In this document: positions 63,405-64,000 of the stretch, one piece after another
Layout of the letters: each line of letters starts with the position of its first letter
Position numbering within the stretch: position 1 is the stretch's first letter
Assembly: GCA_001695595.3 (NCBI GenBank)
Contig: MBPM02000035.1
Span: forward strand, 703,094 to 767,093
DNA length: 64,000 bases
Direction: 5' to 3'
DNA from: Plasmopara viticola
Taxonomy: Eukaryota; Oomycota; Peronosporomycetes; Peronosporales; Peronosporaceae
Translations under genes and position numbers: made by a program
The notes under the pieces: generated by a model
Told to the model about the DNA's origin: nothing
What the model saw: the letters and a program-made list of their open reading frames with translations, nothing else
Databases searched by the model: none

Positions 63405-64000
63405 AACTCGAATGTGAATCTCCACCTTGGTGACACTCGCCCCAGTAACTTTAGATAAAAGAGTCAGCATAAATGAGCAAGGCACCACTTTTTGCAGCTT
63501 CCTCCCTTCTGATTATAGTCACTACTATATCATGTATGCATCCATCATACTATACGATCGATCGTAATTAGTATAGTAATCGTGAATCTATGAGAAGAGA
63601 AGACTCAGGTGACTCAGTAAATAGAGATCCTTCTGCAATGACAAGCGAAGAATTTATAGTATATAATTATAGTCATATAAAATGTGCAATTTCAAATTAA
63701 AAGCAACGGCGGGGCAGTGTTAGCTTGTTCGCAACAAAGAATGATGCGGAAAGCATCGATTAATATCGATTAGGAATTATTGTCCGTGCAGGGCAATGCA
63801 GTTAAAAGAATGTCTCCACATGTCAATCGATTCCCTTGTCGTTGCTGAGAATGTTGATACACAGCGCCATCGGTGATCGAGCCCGTTGAGCCTCGAATGG
63901 CGAAGTAAGCAAGTTCCAGAATTGGATGAGTCAATTGTCACACCGGCAATCACGAAGAGCGCGATGTACGGGGAAGACATATAATTCAAATTAAAGAAAA
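63405..64000. mobile_element. Endogenous Polinton-like virus, copy C (left end, leaves the window)
   Basis: Aligns with 44915-45515 of copy B, including the terminal repeat and the first small minus-strand ORF. That ORF here keeps its start (MSSPYIALFVIAGV, ATG 63979) but is frameshifted further on. The rest of the element should lie beyond 64000. Confidence 0.7.
63777..63989 (-). CDS. Small viral ORF beside the left terminus, copy C
   Basis: 70 codons; the first about 25 (from MSSPYIALFVIAGVTIDSSN) match the ORF at 45180-45490, after which the frames diverge because of an indel. Unknown function. Confidence 0.4.
   Translation of the reverse strand: MNYMSSPYIALFVIAGVTIDSSNSGTCLLRHSRLNGLDHRWRCVSTFSATTRESIDMWRHSFNCIALHGQ

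Noticed and set aside
1..64000. tRNA, rRNA and CRISPR arrays
   Set aside because: No cloverleaf-like box A/box B pairs, rRNA segments or regularly spaced repeats were seen; the repeats present are transposon or duplication related.

Overview
The window looks like nuclear DNA of an oomycete, most likely Peronosporales and possibly a downy mildew. The reasons are two Crinkler-type (CRN) effector genes with an LYLAHK/HVLV header, single-copy eukaryotic genes with few, short GT-AG introns (about 60-75 bp), full-size PDR/ABCG transporters, and gene-poor AT-rich intervals full of decayed transposons. Genus cannot be decided from this sequence alone.

Layout. 1-3.1 kb: left edge of a multi-exon gene, eIF3i, and a divergent mitochondrial FAM185A/DUF4097-like gene. 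3.1-14.2 kb: gene-poor, with a relic of a P4-ATPase flippase, a decayed Ty1/copia element with both LTRs, and a 323-bp LINE-derived insertion. 14.3-22.1 kb: conserved gene cluster (long-form tRNase Z with one intron, convergent eIF2B delta, a WD40-like protein, and a second oomycete-type ORF overlapping it by ATGA). 24.3-28.4 kb: intact 1351-residue PDR/ABCG transporter. 28.4-33.9 kb: almost empty apart from a small cysteine-rich ORF. 33.9-57.3 kb: virus- and effector-rich region. 57.5-62.1 kb: LSD1-type zinc-ribbon protein and a second, frameshifted PDR transporter. 62.1-64 kb: start of another virus-like copy.

The main discovery is an endogenous Polinton-like/virophage-like DNA virus family present in three copies. 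Copy B (about 44.93-53.74 kb) is nearly complete. It has terminal inverted repeats of about 220 bp, a double-jelly-roll-type major capsid protein, an adenain/Ulp1-type cysteine protease with the Gln-x6-Cys-Gly spacing of adenoviral protease, a superfamily 3 helicase, a GIY-YIG nuclease with a small zinc-binding tail, and a possible tyrosine recombinase. All are broken by stops or frameshifts. Copy A (33.95-37.43 kb) is only the right part. Copy C (63.4 kb onward) is a left end leaving the window.

The same non-viral neighbours travel with each copy: a 187-residue protein gene (or fragments of it) outside the left terminus and a CRN effector gene outside the right terminus. The C-terminal domain of the CRN is recognisably related to that of the 187-residue protein. 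The unit [187-aa gene]-[virus]-[CRN] has therefore been duplicated at about 16.8 kb spacing. It was later hit by two size classes of non-autonomous LINE derivatives whose empty sites are preserved in the sister copies.
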